Part shown: one piece after another, positions 53,658-61,735 of the stretch
How the letters are laid out: each line of letters starts with the position of its first letter
How positions within the stretch are numbered: position 1 is the first letter of the stretch
NCBI GenBank assembly: GCA_964422205.1
Contig: CAYRAI010000001.1
Coordinates: 66,199-130,198, forward strand
Source: CAZNYN01 sp964422205
Lineage (GTDB): Bacteria > Synergistota > Synergistia > Synergistales > Synergistaceae
Direction of reading: 5' to 3'
DNA: 64,000 nt
The notes under the pieces: model-generated
The model's input: only the letters and a program-made list of their open reading frames with translations
The model's database searches: none
Told to the model about the DNA's origin: nothing
Program-made: the position numbers and the translations under genes

Positions 53658-54372
53658 AGGGAATACCCTCCTTGAGTACAGCAAAGACAACATCTTGAAT
53701 CATTGAAACAGAGAGTCTCTTTTGCTCCATTATTCTTACCGAAGATTCAAGCGCTGATGCAGTTCTGTAATCTTTTTTTTCACTTAAAAATTTTATCCAG
53801 CTGTCTATTTCCAGATAAACAAGTTCCGTACTGTTTTTCTTTGAATTTTCAATCCACTCTGCCCACTCGTCCGGCGAAGATGGATGTCTTCTGGGTTTAA
53901 CGAGTTCTTCAGGCAAATCTATATATATAGACCAAACCCTGCTCTTTATTGTTGGAATAAGTTTATCCTCTTCTGAAACAAAGAGGATGGAGCCATGCAC
54001 AGGCGGCTCCTCTGTAAGCTTCAGAAGGCTGTTGGATGCCTCAAGAGAGAGCTTGTCGGCAGACCACACGACAGCCAGACGTTTATCGGAAACAATCGGA
54101 TGAAGCCCCAGTTCACCTTGAAGCATTCTGCATTCATCTATAGAGGGAGCCGTCAGGTATTTTCCCGCATAAATCAAATCGGGGTGTGTGTAATCATTCC
54201 ATGCATGAGAATCTCCGAGTCTGAGCTTAGCGTAATTTATCACAAATATTTCCTGCATAGAGGAAGGAATGACAACAGCCATAGACTGAGGACAGCGTCC
54301 TGTTTCGACAGCAAGCGCTATCTCCGACCATCCACGTGATGCTTTTAAAAGGCTGAGAGTTTCCTCAGGCAA
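53629..54372 (-). CDS. holB: DNA polymerase III delta prime-like protein (divergent, no Walker A)
   Basis: 247 residues. The central part matches clamp-loader delta prime subunits: AVVWSADKLSLEASNSLLKLTEEPPVHGSILFVSEE, then IPTIKSRVWSI. The usual N-terminal P-loop is missing, and no zinc-binding cysteines are visible, so it is non-catalytic like E. coli delta prime but shorter. The tmk-holB-ricT order is conserved in Bacillus and supports the call. It overlaps tmk by 8 bases. Confidence 0.78.
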   Translation of the reverse strand: MPEETLSLLKASRGWSEIALAVETGRCPQSMAVVIPSSMQEIFVINYAKLRLGDSHAWNDYTHPDLIYAGKYLTAPSIDECRMLQGELGLHPIVSDKRLAVVWSADKLSLEASNSLLKLTEEPPVHGSILFVSEEDKLIPTIKSRVWSIYIDLPEELVKPRRHPSSPDEWAEWIENSKKNSTELVYLEIDSWIKFLSEKKDYRTASALESSVRIMEQKRLSVSMIQDVVFAVLKEGIPCEQIFGNIW

Positions 54373-54979
54373 TCAGAATACCTCTCTTTATTAAAGAGTC
54401 AAGCAAGGTTAGAAATATTTCATCCTCGCTCTTAAAAGAGCAGTCTATCACAAGCCAGCGGTTAGGTTCTCTTTGTGCAAGGTTTTTATATCCTTCTCTG
54501 ATCTTTGACATAAAGACAAGCCCTTCCTGCTCAAAAGAATCAAGCCCGCCTCTTTTGGCAATTCTTTGGACCGCCGTCTCCACAGGCAGATCAAAGAAAA
54601 CAGTACAGTCCGGAACGGGAAAATCAGATGCTTTTGCCAAAGAGTTAATTATATCCTGCGGAAGTCCTCTGCCCCACACCTGATATGCAATTGTAGAGTC
54701 GTGATATCTTTCGCATATTACATTGGAGCCAAAATCCAAGGCGGGACGTATAACAGCAGCTATGTGCTCTGCTCTGTCCAGCATAAAAAGATAAAGTTCA
54801 CTCCAAGGGTGTTTTAAAGAACCGCTAAGAACCATGTTCCTTAAAATATTGCCTCCGTCCCAGCCTCCAGGTTCACGAGTAAGAAGCACTGGTCTATTGT
54901 TATCTTTCAGCCAGTCTGCAAGTTTTTTGGCTTGAGTCGACTTGCCGCAGCCGTCTATACCTTCAAAGGTTATAAACAT
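54365..54979 (-). CDS. tmk: Thymidylate kinase
   Basis: Phosphorylates dTMP to dTDP. The 204-residue protein has Walker A FEGIDGCGKSTQAK, the DR(E/A)-type TREPGG motif, FMLDRAEH and ICERYHDSTIAYQ. It is first in the minus-strand run tmk-holB-ricT-ftsY-DUF4416-purB-glpX. Confidence 0.96.
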   Translation of the reverse strand: MFITFEGIDGCGKSTQAKKLADWLKDNNRPVLLTREPGGWDGGNILRNMVLSGSLKHPWSELYLFMLDRAEHIAAVIRPALDFGSNVICERYHDSTIAYQVWGRGLPQDIINSLAKASDFPVPDCTVFFDLPVETAVQRIAKRGGLDSFEQEGLVFMSKIREGYKNLAQREPNRWLVIDCSFKSEDEIFLTLLDSLIKRGILIA

Positions 54980-55003
54980 AGTATCCCACCTTCACGTCCG
55001 TCT

Positions 55004-55009
55004 ATGATA
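55004..55009 (-). promoter_or_regulatory. Candidate extended -10 promoter for tmk operon
   Basis: TATCAT with a TGT directly upstream (extended -10 form) on the minus strand lies 25 bases before tmk. There is no good -35. It is the only promoter-like site I see in the 170-base gap between pyrD and tmk, apart from the terminator of pyrD. Confidence 0.35.
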
Positions 55010-55063
55010 ACACAAAATGCACACTCTCTGTCACAGTGTAAATATTTTTCTCCGTGGCACTAA

Positions 55064-55103
55064 AACACCCCCTCGGCGATAGTAACAGCTGAGGGGCGTG
55101 TTA
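55064..55103 (-). terminator. Terminator of pyrD
   Basis: A GC-rich stem of about 14 pairs with one bulge (55089-55103 with 55064-55077), followed by TTTTAGTG on the minus strand, 45 bases after the pyrD stop. Confidence 0.75.
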
Positions 55104-55148
55104 TAAAAAATTATCAGGAGTCATGATTGCCTAACAAACTCGGCGGAA

Positions 55149-56063
55149 CTAGATATTCGCAAACCCCCTTAATTTTTCAAGGGAATTTACTTTGTATCTT
55201 TCTGCTAATTCTGGGAGTCCTGCGCATATTTCTTCTCCCGTATTTATATTTCTGAAGAAAGCGGTCCCGACTTCAACTGCGGAAGCTCCTGCCAGTATCA
55301 TAGCCGCACAGTCTTCAGAGGTTGAGACGCCCCCGCATCCGATAACGGGGATTTTGACAGACTGGCAGACCTGCCACACAAGACGGAGCGCAAGAGGAAA
55401 AACGGCAGGACCGGAAAGCCCCGCTATCTTTCTATTAAACGCGGGCTTTCCTGTGAGCATATTCATGCCCATGCCAAGCCAAGTATTGGCACATACTATT
55501 GCATCCGCACCTTCAGATTGTATCGCTTTTGCAACTCCGGCGGCATCAGAAGTCTGAGGTGTCATTTTAACCCACAAAGGGCCTTGCCACACCTTGCGCG
55601 CCGCAGCTACAGCTTTAGCCGCACCGGCACATTCCATTCCCCAGGCCATACCGTCCCCATCCACATTTGGACATGATATATTAAGCTCCGCAGCCGCAAT
55701 TCCGCCCGCATCATTCAGTATAGCTAGAGTTTCAGCCGTCTCTTTTTCGCTTTCCATTACTACGTTGGCTATTGCCGGAATTGAGGAGGAAGTAACCATG
55801 TAGCTATATTTTTTTACAAATTCTCTTGCACCAACATTTTGCAGTCCTATGCTGTTAAGTACACCGGACGGAGTTTCCCAAAGTCTAATTCCCATGTTGC
55901 CTTTTCTCGGATTAAGGCTTATGGCTTTCGTGCAGGCCGCTCCAAGCCAGTCTGTGTTTTCTCCGAACCAGAAATCTTCGTCATAAGGCCACACTCCCGA
56001 CGCAGCTATAACAGGAGTTTTCAGTGTAAGAGCGCCTATTTTTACAGATAAATTAATGTGCAT
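55149..56063 (-). CDS. pyrD: Dihydroorotate dehydrogenase class 1B, catalytic subunit
   Basis: FMN enzyme that oxidises dihydroorotate to orotate in pyrimidine synthesis. The 304-residue TIM barrel has PVIAASGVWPYDEDF, NSIGLQN, the catalytic-Cys region ELNISCPNVDGDG, VKMTPQTSD and the phosphate-binding GCGGVSTSEDC. A Cys rather than Ser in the active site and the adjacent PyrK mark class 1B, which uses NAD. The ATG at 56061-56063, seven bases after GAGGTG, overlaps pyrK by 11. Confidence 0.94.
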   Translation of the reverse strand: MHINLSVKIGALTLKTPVIAASGVWPYDEDFWFGENTDWLGAACTKAISLNPRKGNMGIRLWETPSGVLNSIGLQNVGAREFVKKYSYMVTSSSIPAIANVVMESEKETAETLAILNDAGGIAAAELNISCPNVDGDGMAWGMECAGAAKAVAAARKVWQGPLWVKMTPQTSDAAGVAKAIQSEGADAIVCANTWLGMGMNMLTGKPAFNRKIAGLSGPAVFPLALRLVWQVCQSVKIPVIGCGGVSTSEDCAAMILAGASAVEVGTAFFRNINTGEEICAGLPELAERYKVNSLEKLRGFANI

Positions 56064-56844
56064 CACGTATCACCTCATCCGCTCGAAAAAGTGATTGATC
56101 AACACAAATCCTCTTCATACCGTTTTTTGTATTAATCACGCACCCCATACAGCCGCCGTATCCGCACGCCATTCTGTTGTCAATAGCAAAGTAGAGCTTG
56201 TCTAGCGACGAAGCGCAGTGTTTTTCAAGAGCATTTAAAAACCCCGGAGGCCCGCACGCCCATATCTGCTCATTCGTATTAAGCTCCTTCGGAAGCACCT
56301 TAAACATTGAATCGCCGTCACCAAAGGAACCGTCGTCAGTATATATTTTTGCGTTAGGCACAATAGAGAGTATCTTTTCTGCAAATTTTTCATATCCGCG
56401 TCCAGGCATTCCAACACTCAGCGATGCAATCCTCTCAGGGAAGAGTTTTGCAAAGAGAAACAATATACCTGCTCCGGCACCTCCGCCTGCAAGATGGACA
56501 GATGTCGAATCTTCCGAAAAGGGAACTCCGAAAACACCCCTTACCTGTACCGTAGCCCCTTCCATAAATCTTGTCATCATCTCTGTTCCGCGCCCAAGTA
56601 TCATCCAGCAAACGGAAATGAAGCCTTTTTCTATATCTCTGTCTGCAACGGCAAAAGGGCGTCCGAGAAGCGGATCTGAGGTTGATGAAGGATATATCAT
56701 CACTGTGTTTCCTGGACGAACCACCGAGGCCAGCTCCGGACATTCAACGGTAAGCCAGAATATTCTCTCTGAAAGTTTTTCTATGCTTATAATCTTACAT
56801 ATATAGTCTCTTATTTTCTTTTTTCCGCATGAGCACTCTGACAT
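56053..56844 (-). CDS. pyrK: Dihydroorotate dehydrogenase electron transfer subunit PyrK
   Basis: FAD/[2Fe-2S] subunit that passes electrons from PyrD to NAD. The 263-residue protein has the FAD-binding GRPFAVAD, the FMVP-like LAGGGAGAGILF segment for nicotinamide nucleotide, and the iron-sulfur cysteines in CGYGGCMGCVI with a fourth in RICVD. The N-terminal ~15 residues add CSC. It overlaps pyrD, so the two make one transcript. The upstream region shared with the encapsulin operon is 226 bases. Confidence 0.93.
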   Translation of the reverse strand: MSECSCGKKKIRDYICKIISIEKLSERIFWLTVECPELASVVRPGNTVMIYPSSTSDPLLGRPFAVADRDIEKGFISVCWMILGRGTEMMTRFMEGATVQVRGVFGVPFSEDSTSVHLAGGGAGAGILFLFAKLFPERIASLSVGMPGRGYEKFAEKILSIVPNAKIYTDDGSFGDGDSMFKVLPKELNTNEQIWACGPPGFLNALEKHCASSLDKLYFAIDNRMACGYGGCMGCVINTKNGMKRICVDQSLFRADEVIRDAH

Positions 56845-56961
56845 AAGTATTCCCCCATTACATAAATAAATCCGCTACTTTATATTTTATACTATTAATT
56901 CCTACAGTGAAAGGACTCTCTTATCAGCGATGATGAAATGTACCCGGATGTCGTTTTAGGC

Positions 56962-56967
56962 TATAAT
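56962..56967 (+). promoter_or_regulatory. Candidate -10 of the encapsulin operon promoter
   Basis: A perfect TATAAT lies 104 bases upstream of the encapsulated ferritin gene, with no good -35 at 16-18 bases. This leaves a leader of about 97 bases, AT-rich, with the palindrome TATCGATA at 57024-57031. I do not see a clear Fur or PerR box. Confidence 0.4.
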
Positions 56968-57070
56968 ACCAAACAAGTAATTGTGCTGACGCAGTAAAAA
57001 TGTTTTGTAGTATTATCAAAAAGTATCGATAACAGTTTCAATTTAAACATATTATGGAAGGAGAATTTTT

Positions 57071-57409
57071 ATGGCATACACAGAACCGTATGAAAAAATG
57101 GATTCAAAAACACTTGACATAACAAAGGCCATCACAAGCCTCCGCGAGGAACTTGAAGCAGTTGACTATTACAACCAGAGGGTTGCCACTGCCACAGACG
57201 AAGAACTCAAAAGAATAATGGCACACAACAGAGACGAAGAAAAAGAACACGCCGCAATGCTGATCGAATGGGTTCGCCGCAATATGGACAACTGGGACAA
57301 GGAACTTCACGACTATATATTCTCAACAGCGCCGCTCGGAGCTCATGAAGCAGCCGGAGAGGCGGCTTCGCCTTCAGCAGCAAAAGATCTTGGCATAGGC
57401 AAACTTTAA
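57071..57409 (+). CDS. Encapsulated ferritin (EncFtn)
   Basis: Ferroxidase that loads iron inside an encapsulin shell. The 112-residue protein closely follows the Rhodospirillum rubrum EncFtn pattern: SLREELEAVDYYNQRV at 23-38, then HNRDEEKEHAAMLIEWVRRN at 52-71. By alignment with the characterised enzyme, E27, E57 and H60 would be the metal ligands of the decameric ferroxidase centre. After a Gly/Ala/Ser-rich linker (about 88-105) the protein ends in LGIGKL, a typical cargo-loading peptide. GGAAGGAG precedes the ATG. The shell gene begins 25 bases after the stop. Confidence 0.95.
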   Translation: MAYTEPYEKMDSKTLDITKAITSLREELEAVDYYNQRVATATDEELKRIMAHNRDEEKEHAAMLIEWVRRNMDNWDKELHDYIFSTAPLGAHEAAGEAASPSAAKDLGIGKL

Positions 57410-57434
57410 CTTCACAGATTAGGAGGAACAAATT

Positions 57435-58235
57435 ATGGATATTCTTAAAAGATCACTTGCACCGATAGTTCCCGCGGCATGGGAAGAAATAGATTCACAG
57501 GCAGCCGGCGTACTTAAAGCAACATTAGCAGGACGCAAAGTTGTTGACGTAAAAGGCCCCATGGGATGGAACTATGACGCAGCATCAGAAGGTACACTCT
57601 CACTTGTTGAGGAGTCTCCTGTTGAGGGTGTCAATTACGGCATCCGCGAAGTACTCCCGCTTGTCGAAATACGCGTTCCGTTCACAATGCCCATGTGGGA
57701 TCTCGACGACATAAGCCGCGGCTGCAAAATCGTTGATTTCGCACCTGTACAGGAAGCTGCGCGCAAAGCTGCACTGTTTGAAGATACAGCAGTATTTCAG
57801 GGACTTGAAGATGCCGGAATTCTTGGACTTGAGCTGGAGGCAGACAATGAAGCAATAGAGATGAAGCTTGATGACGAATCTATAATAACAGCGATAGCAC
57901 AGGCAGCTCAGACTCTCTCCGCACGCAACGTGACAGGCCCATACGCGCTTGTATGCTCACTTCCTCTCTGGACAAAGATTCAGACATCATACAAAGTCTA
58001 CCCTCTTAAGAAGAGACTTGAAGCCATTATAGGAGACAAAATTGTACTCTCAAGCCAGTACGAGACATCAATGCTGGTTTCACTCCGCGGCGGCGACAGC
58101 GAACTGATAATCGGACAGGACTTCTCCGTAGGATACCAGTCACACACAAATACAGAAGTTAACTTCTTCATCACGGAGAGCTTCACTTTCCGTACGCTGG
58201 CGCCTGAGGCAATCGTTCCTTTTAAACTCGTATAA
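57435..58235 (+). CDS. Family 1 encapsulin shell protein
   Basis: HK97-fold shell protein that self-assembles into a hollow capsid, probably 60 subunits as in family 1. The 266-residue protein has the usual N-terminus MDILKRSLAPIVPAAWEEID, VVDVKGPMGWNY, the LRGGDSELIIGQDFSVGYQSH region and the closing TFRTLAPEAIVPFKLV. It lacks extra domains. The cargo ferritin is next door, so the pair is an iron-storage compartment. AGGAGG lies directly before the start, and a terminator follows the gene. Confidence 0.95.
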   Translation: MDILKRSLAPIVPAAWEEIDSQAAGVLKATLAGRKVVDVKGPMGWNYDAASEGTLSLVEESPVEGVNYGIREVLPLVEIRVPFTMPMWDLDDISRGCKIVDFAPVQEAARKAALFEDTAVFQGLEDAGILGLELEADNEAIEMKLDDESIITAIAQAAQTLSARNVTGPYALVCSLPLWTKIQTSYKVYPLKKRLEAIIGDKIVLSSQYETSMLVSLRGGDSELIIGQDFSVGYQSHTNTEVNFFITESFTFRTLAPEAIVPFKLV

Positions 58236-58260
58236 ACTTAAGCTTTACTGTTGATATTCA

Positions 58261-58288
58261 GAGGGCGGAAATTCCGCCCTCTTTTTTA
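58261..58288 (+). terminator. Terminator of the encapsulin operon
   Basis: A 10-bp near-perfect GC-rich stem (58261-58270 with 58272-58281) with a very small loop is followed by TTTTTTATT. Confidence 0.88.
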
Positions 58289-58313
58289 TTGCCAGGATCA
58301 TAAAGCAGAAACG

Positions 58314-58342
58314 GAGAGGCGCTTTTAAAACAAGCGCCTCTC
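58314..58342 (-). terminator. Terminator of the first NhaC gene
   Basis: An 11-bp perfect stem (58332-58342 with 58314-58324) and 7-base loop lie 38 bases beyond the stop of the downstream antiporter gene. The T-run on the minus strand is interrupted, so it is a weaker terminator. Confidence 0.6.
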
Positions 58343-58379
58343 GCGATATGTAAAAGTACCGCATAGACTGTGAATTGTT

Positions 58380-59849
58380 TTATTTTTCGTAATTTGCGGC
58401 TTCGCTCTTTAGATACACTTTGGGTTCTTCCGGCATCTTAAATAGCGGTATGTACCTGTCAAAGCCTGTGAAGGTAAGAGCAAGCATTGAGAATACCGCG
58501 ATCCATGAATAGTAGTTGTGGAAGATAATATCGCTTGGTGTCAGGCTTGCTGCTAAGGGGTATACTGCGGCGCTTATTCCGAGGAAGAATCCCATGTAGC
58601 AGTGCCAAGGGATAAGCTGCGAGCCGATAACACCCATAGCATCGGAGAACGTGGCATTGCGAAGCGCCAGCACATACATATCTTCTTTGCTTCCGACAAC
58701 GCTGGTTTCGGTCATGTTTTTAATAATCGGACCTACAGTGACAATCTGAGCCATTTCGTCAGCCATTGCTGCGTTTCCGAGCATGCAAAGTATGCCGTTG
58801 GCGAACATTAAGTGACGGACCTTGTGAACCATTCTGAGCACAAGAGCTGCGATAGGATCAAAAGCTTCCATCTTTCTCATGACTCCGCCGAAAGCACCAA
58901 CCCATAGCATCATTGCTATTGACCAGCCGCCCGCATCCGAGAAGCCTGTAAAAACCAGGTCGTTAAGGAAGGAATCAACACTTGTGACTGTGCCTGCCGC
59001 AAGTCCGAGAATAAGAGAAGAGATTATTCCGGAGCCAAGGCACGTGAATGTGCTGTAACCCTTTACTGCTGTACCGATAACAAGCAGAAGTGGGATAACC
59101 ATATATATGGGAACTCCGTGCTTTACCAGCTCCAGCAGTGTAACAGCTGACGGGCGTTCCTCAGCCAAAACTTTCCATACGTTTTCGGGAATCTTTGATA
59201 TTGCTTCGGCAGCATTGCCTGCAGTGTTTGGAAGGCCCATTGTAACGCTGACCACATAAAAAACAACTATGCCGGAAACAAGGCAAAGAAGTGACCAGAC
59301 ACCCTGGTGGCGAACTCTGTCTATGATACTTACGCCCTGAATACCCGAGCTGACTATTGTAGTATCTGAGATGAGTCCGATATTGTCTCCAAAGCAGGAA
59401 CCTCCGGCAATAGCTCCGATTGTCAGAGCTACGTTGCCGCCGACTATATGGTTAAGCCAAAGGAATATCGGTGCACAAGCCGCAAACGTTCCCCATGATG
59501 TGCCTGTAGCTGTGGAAAGTACGGCTGTGAGAAGAAGTGCCACTGCTGCAATTGTTTTCGCGCTAAGTCCCGCAGACAGAGCGATATTGATAACTGCAGC
59601 TGCAACACCTGTGCCCATAAAACATTCTGCAACCGCATAGGCAAGCTGCAGAATAAGGAAAACTATAAGAAAATGCTTAAGATTCTCGAGAGCGGCATCA
59701 AGAAGCTGATCAAATTTATAATGATCCGCCAGCATTGCTACTATTACTGCGTAAAGAAAAGAGATAGGAGCTGCCAACAGTATATCCATACCGGAAAGCA
59801 TAAGTCCGGCTATGACACAAATTGGCGTGAGCTTAAACAGTGACTTCAT
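58380..59849 (-). CDS. NhaC family Na+/H+ antiporter (copy A)
   Basis: Integral membrane antiporter of 489 residues with about 12 membrane segments. The NhaC-type core is GTSWGTFAACAPIFLW, GAIAGGSCFGDNIGLISDTT and AMMLWVGAFGGVMRKME. Substrate is not certain: NhaC members exchange Na+, H+ or organic ions such as malate/lactate. The ATG at 59847-59849 has GGGAGG 11 bases upstream. Start options further upstream run into the leader hairpin. It is nearly identical to copy B at 60162-61631, with the same length. Confidence 0.88.
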   Translation of the reverse strand: MKSLFKLTPICVIAGLMLSGMDILLAAPISFLYAVIVAMLADHYKFDQLLDAALENLKHFLIVFLILQLAYAVAECFMGTGVAAAVINIALSAGLSAKTIAAVALLLTAVLSTATGTSWGTFAACAPIFLWLNHIVGGNVALTIGAIAGGSCFGDNIGLISDTTIVSSGIQGVSIIDRVRHQGVWSLLCLVSGIVVFYVVSVTMGLPNTAGNAAEAISKIPENVWKVLAEERPSAVTLLELVKHGVPIYMVIPLLLVIGTAVKGYSTFTCLGSGIISSLILGLAAGTVTSVDSFLNDLVFTGFSDAGGWSIAMMLWVGAFGGVMRKMEAFDPIAALVLRMVHKVRHLMFANGILCMLGNAAMADEMAQIVTVGPIIKNMTETSVVGSKEDMYVLALRNATFSDAMGVIGSQLIPWHCYMGFFLGISAAVYPLAASLTPSDIIFHNYYSWIAVFSMLALTFTGFDRYIPLFKMPEEPKVYLKSEAANYEK

Positions 59850-59872
59850 TAGCTTAACATCCTCCCTTCTAT

Positions 59873-59892
59873 GTCTGCAATCTGCTGCAGAC
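59873..59892 (-). promoter_or_regulatory. Leader hairpin of NhaC copy A
   Basis: On the minus strand GTCTGCA pairs with TGCAGAC (59886-59892 with 59873-59879, 6-base loop), directly upstream of the ribosome site. A similar GTCTG/CAGAC hairpin sits in the same place before copy B. Confidence 0.6.
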
Positions 59893-59998
59893 AAAAAACG
59901 ACCCCGCTAGGAAAAGTGAAAAGTGCTGTACGAAAAGTAACCGTTAGAAAACAGCTTAAAAAATACGCCTGATTTTAACCCCCCTTCTGGATTCACCA

Positions 59999-60026
59999 AT
60001 TATAGTATTCTTTATGAAAAATACAA
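59999..60026 (-). promoter_or_regulatory. Promoter of NhaC copy A
   Basis: TTGTAT (60021-60026), a 16-base spacer and TATAAT (59999-60004) on the minus strand. A leader of about 140 bases follows before the coding region. The same TTGTAT/TATAAT pair precedes copy B. Confidence 0.6.
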
Positions 60027-60083
60027 CAATAATTATTAAAATAGGTAGTTTTACTGTTTTAATGTAACAGTTTAAACTAAAAT

Positions 60084-60124
60084 AAAGTAATTAAGTGCAA
60101 AAGACAACAGCACTTAATTACTTT
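60084..60124 (-). terminator. Terminator of NhaC copy B
   Basis: A 15-bp perfect stem (60110-60124 with 60084-60098), 11-base loop, then a T-rich run on the minus strand. It lies 38 bases after the stop of copy B and isolates it from copy A. Confidence 0.85.
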
Positions 60125-60161
60125 ATCTTAATTAAAATAGTGTAAGCTATATTATATTATA

Positions 60162-61631
60162 TTATTTTGTATATTTTGCAGCTTCCGTCTTCAGGTAGAC
60201 CTGAGGCTCTGATGGCAGCTTAAAGAGCGGTATGAAGCGGTCCATTCCTGTAAACGTCAAAACTAACATAGAAATAACGGCTATCCATGAATAGTAGTTA
60301 TGAAAAATAATATCTCCGGCAGAGAGGTTGGCAGCAAGAGGATAAACTGCTGCACTTATGCCGAGGAAGAATCCCATGTAGCAGTGCCAAGGGATAAGCT
60401 GCGATCCTACAACGCCCATAGCATCAGAGAATGTGGCATTACGCAGTGCCAAAGTGTACATATCCTCGGGGCTTCCCTCAACGCTTGTCTCTGTCATATT
60501 TTTAATAATCGGGCCGATTGTAACAATCTGTGCCATTTCATCGGACATAGCAGCGTTTCCGATAAGGCAGAGAAGTGCGTTTGCAAACATAAGGTGGCGT
60601 ACTTTATGGACCATTTTAAGAACGATCACGGCAATTGGGTCAAATGCCTGCATCTTTCTCATAACGCCTCCGAAAGCACCTACCCAAAGCATCATGGCTA
60701 TGGACCAGCCGCCTGCATCCGAGAAGCCTGTGAATACGAGGTCATTAAGGAAAGAGTCAACACTTGTAACAGTGCCTGAGAAAAGTCCGAGGATAAGCGA
60801 AGATATTATTCCTGTGCCAAGACATGTGAAGGTGCTGTAGCCTTTTATTGCTGTGCCGATAACGAGAAGAAGAGGGATTATCATGTAGGACGGCACGCCT
60901 GTCTTAACAAGTTCCAGCAGAGTTACAGCGGATGGCCGCTCTTCTCCCAAGACCTTCCATACTTCCTGCGGTATCTGCGAGATTGCATCAGCCGCACTTC
61001 CGGTGGTGCTTGACAGTCCCATAGAGACACTGACAACATAAAAGACAACAGCGCCAGAGAGCAGGCATAGGGCAGACCACGCTCCCTGATGACGGACTCT
61101 CTTAATAATTTCAACTCCCTGGATACCTGAGCTGACAATTGTTGTATCCGAGATAAGGCCGATATTGTCACCGAAGCATGAACCTCCGGCAATAGCTCCT
61201 ATTGTAAGAGCGATGTTGCCGCCTACAATGTGATTGAGCCAAAGGAAGATAGGGGCGCAGGCTGCAAATGTTCCCCATGATGTTCCGGTAGCTGTTGAAA
61301 GAACCGATGTAAGAAGAAGTGCCACAACTGCGATTGTTTTGGCGCTGAGTCCGGCTGCGAGAGCCATGTTAATAACGGAAGCCGCTACCCCCGTACCCAT
61401 GAAACACTCGGCGACAGCATAGGCAAGCTGAAGGATAAGAAAAACGATAAGGAAGTGCTGAAGATTTTCAAGAGCCGCATCGAGCAGTTCGTTAAACTTA
61501 TAGCGATCCGCTATCATTGCTACAAAAACAGAGTATAAAAATGAAATTGGTGCTGCGAGCAGAATATCCATTCCTGATAACATAAGACCGGCAATAACAC
61601 ATATTGGGGTAAGTTTAAACAAAGACTTCAT
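60162..61631 (-). CDS. NhaC family Na+/H+ antiporter (copy B)
   Basis: 489-residue membrane antiporter, same length as copy A and identical over long blocks (for example the first 33 residues). Differences are mostly conservative, so this is a recent or conversion-maintained duplication. It has the same core motifs (GTSWGTFAACAP, GSCFGDNIGLISDTT). The ATG at 61629-61631 has AGGAGGA nine bases upstream. It has its own promoter, leader and terminator, so the two copies can be expressed separately. Confidence 0.88.
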   Translation of the reverse strand: MKSLFKLTPICVIAGLMLSGMDILLAAPISFLYSVFVAMIADRYKFNELLDAALENLQHFLIVFLILQLAYAVAECFMGTGVAASVINMALAAGLSAKTIAVVALLLTSVLSTATGTSWGTFAACAPIFLWLNHIVGGNIALTIGAIAGGSCFGDNIGLISDTTIVSSGIQGVEIIKRVRHQGAWSALCLLSGAVVFYVVSVSMGLSSTTGSAADAISQIPQEVWKVLGEERPSAVTLLELVKTGVPSYMIIPLLLVIGTAIKGYSTFTCLGTGIISSLILGLFSGTVTSVDSFLNDLVFTGFSDAGGWSIAMMLWVGAFGGVMRKMQAFDPIAVIVLKMVHKVRHLMFANALLCLIGNAAMSDEMAQIVTIGPIIKNMTETSVEGSPEDMYTLALRNATFSDAMGVVGSQLIPWHCYMGFFLGISAAVYPLAANLSAGDIIFHNYYSWIAVISMLVLTFTGMDRFIPLFKLPSEPQVYLKTEAAKYTK

Positions 61632-61656
61632 AAATTTTCTTCCTCCTCTCAATTAT

Positions 61657-61672
61657 GTCTGAATGAACAGAC
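61657..61672 (-). promoter_or_regulatory. Leader hairpin 1 of NhaC copy B
   Basis: GTCTG/CAGAC stem (61668-61672 with 61657-61661, 6-base loop) just upstream of the ribosome site, matching the hairpin in front of copy A. Confidence 0.55.
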
Positions 61673-61693
61673 AGGCCTGCAGAAAGAGCCTGT
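61671..61693 (-). promoter_or_regulatory. Leader hairpin 2 of NhaC copy B
   Basis: ACAGGC/GCCTGT stem (61688-61693 with 61671-61676) with an 11-base loop. It touches hairpin 1, so the two might form alternative structures. Confidence 0.4.
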
Positions 61694-61705
61694 ATTTATA
61701 TAAAA

Positions 61706-61735
61706 TTACACTAAACTCTTTCCGCCGGTAGACAC
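61706..61735 (-). CDS. Possible 9-residue leader peptide before NhaC copy B
   Basis: A GTG-started frame of nine codons plus stop (encoding MSTGGKSLV) lies in the leader. It is preceded at eight bases by AAAGGAGGG (61744-61752), a ribosome site stronger than that of many genes in this window. There is no other coding frame to use that site. It could be a leader peptide or chance; no homologue is known to me. Confidence 0.35.
   Translation of the reverse strand: MSTGGKSLV

Noticed and set aside
57024..57031. Palindrome TATCGATA as a regulator site for the encapsulin operon
   Set aside because: Eight bases is too short to be significant in an AT-rich leader, and it does not match Fur or PerR boxes.
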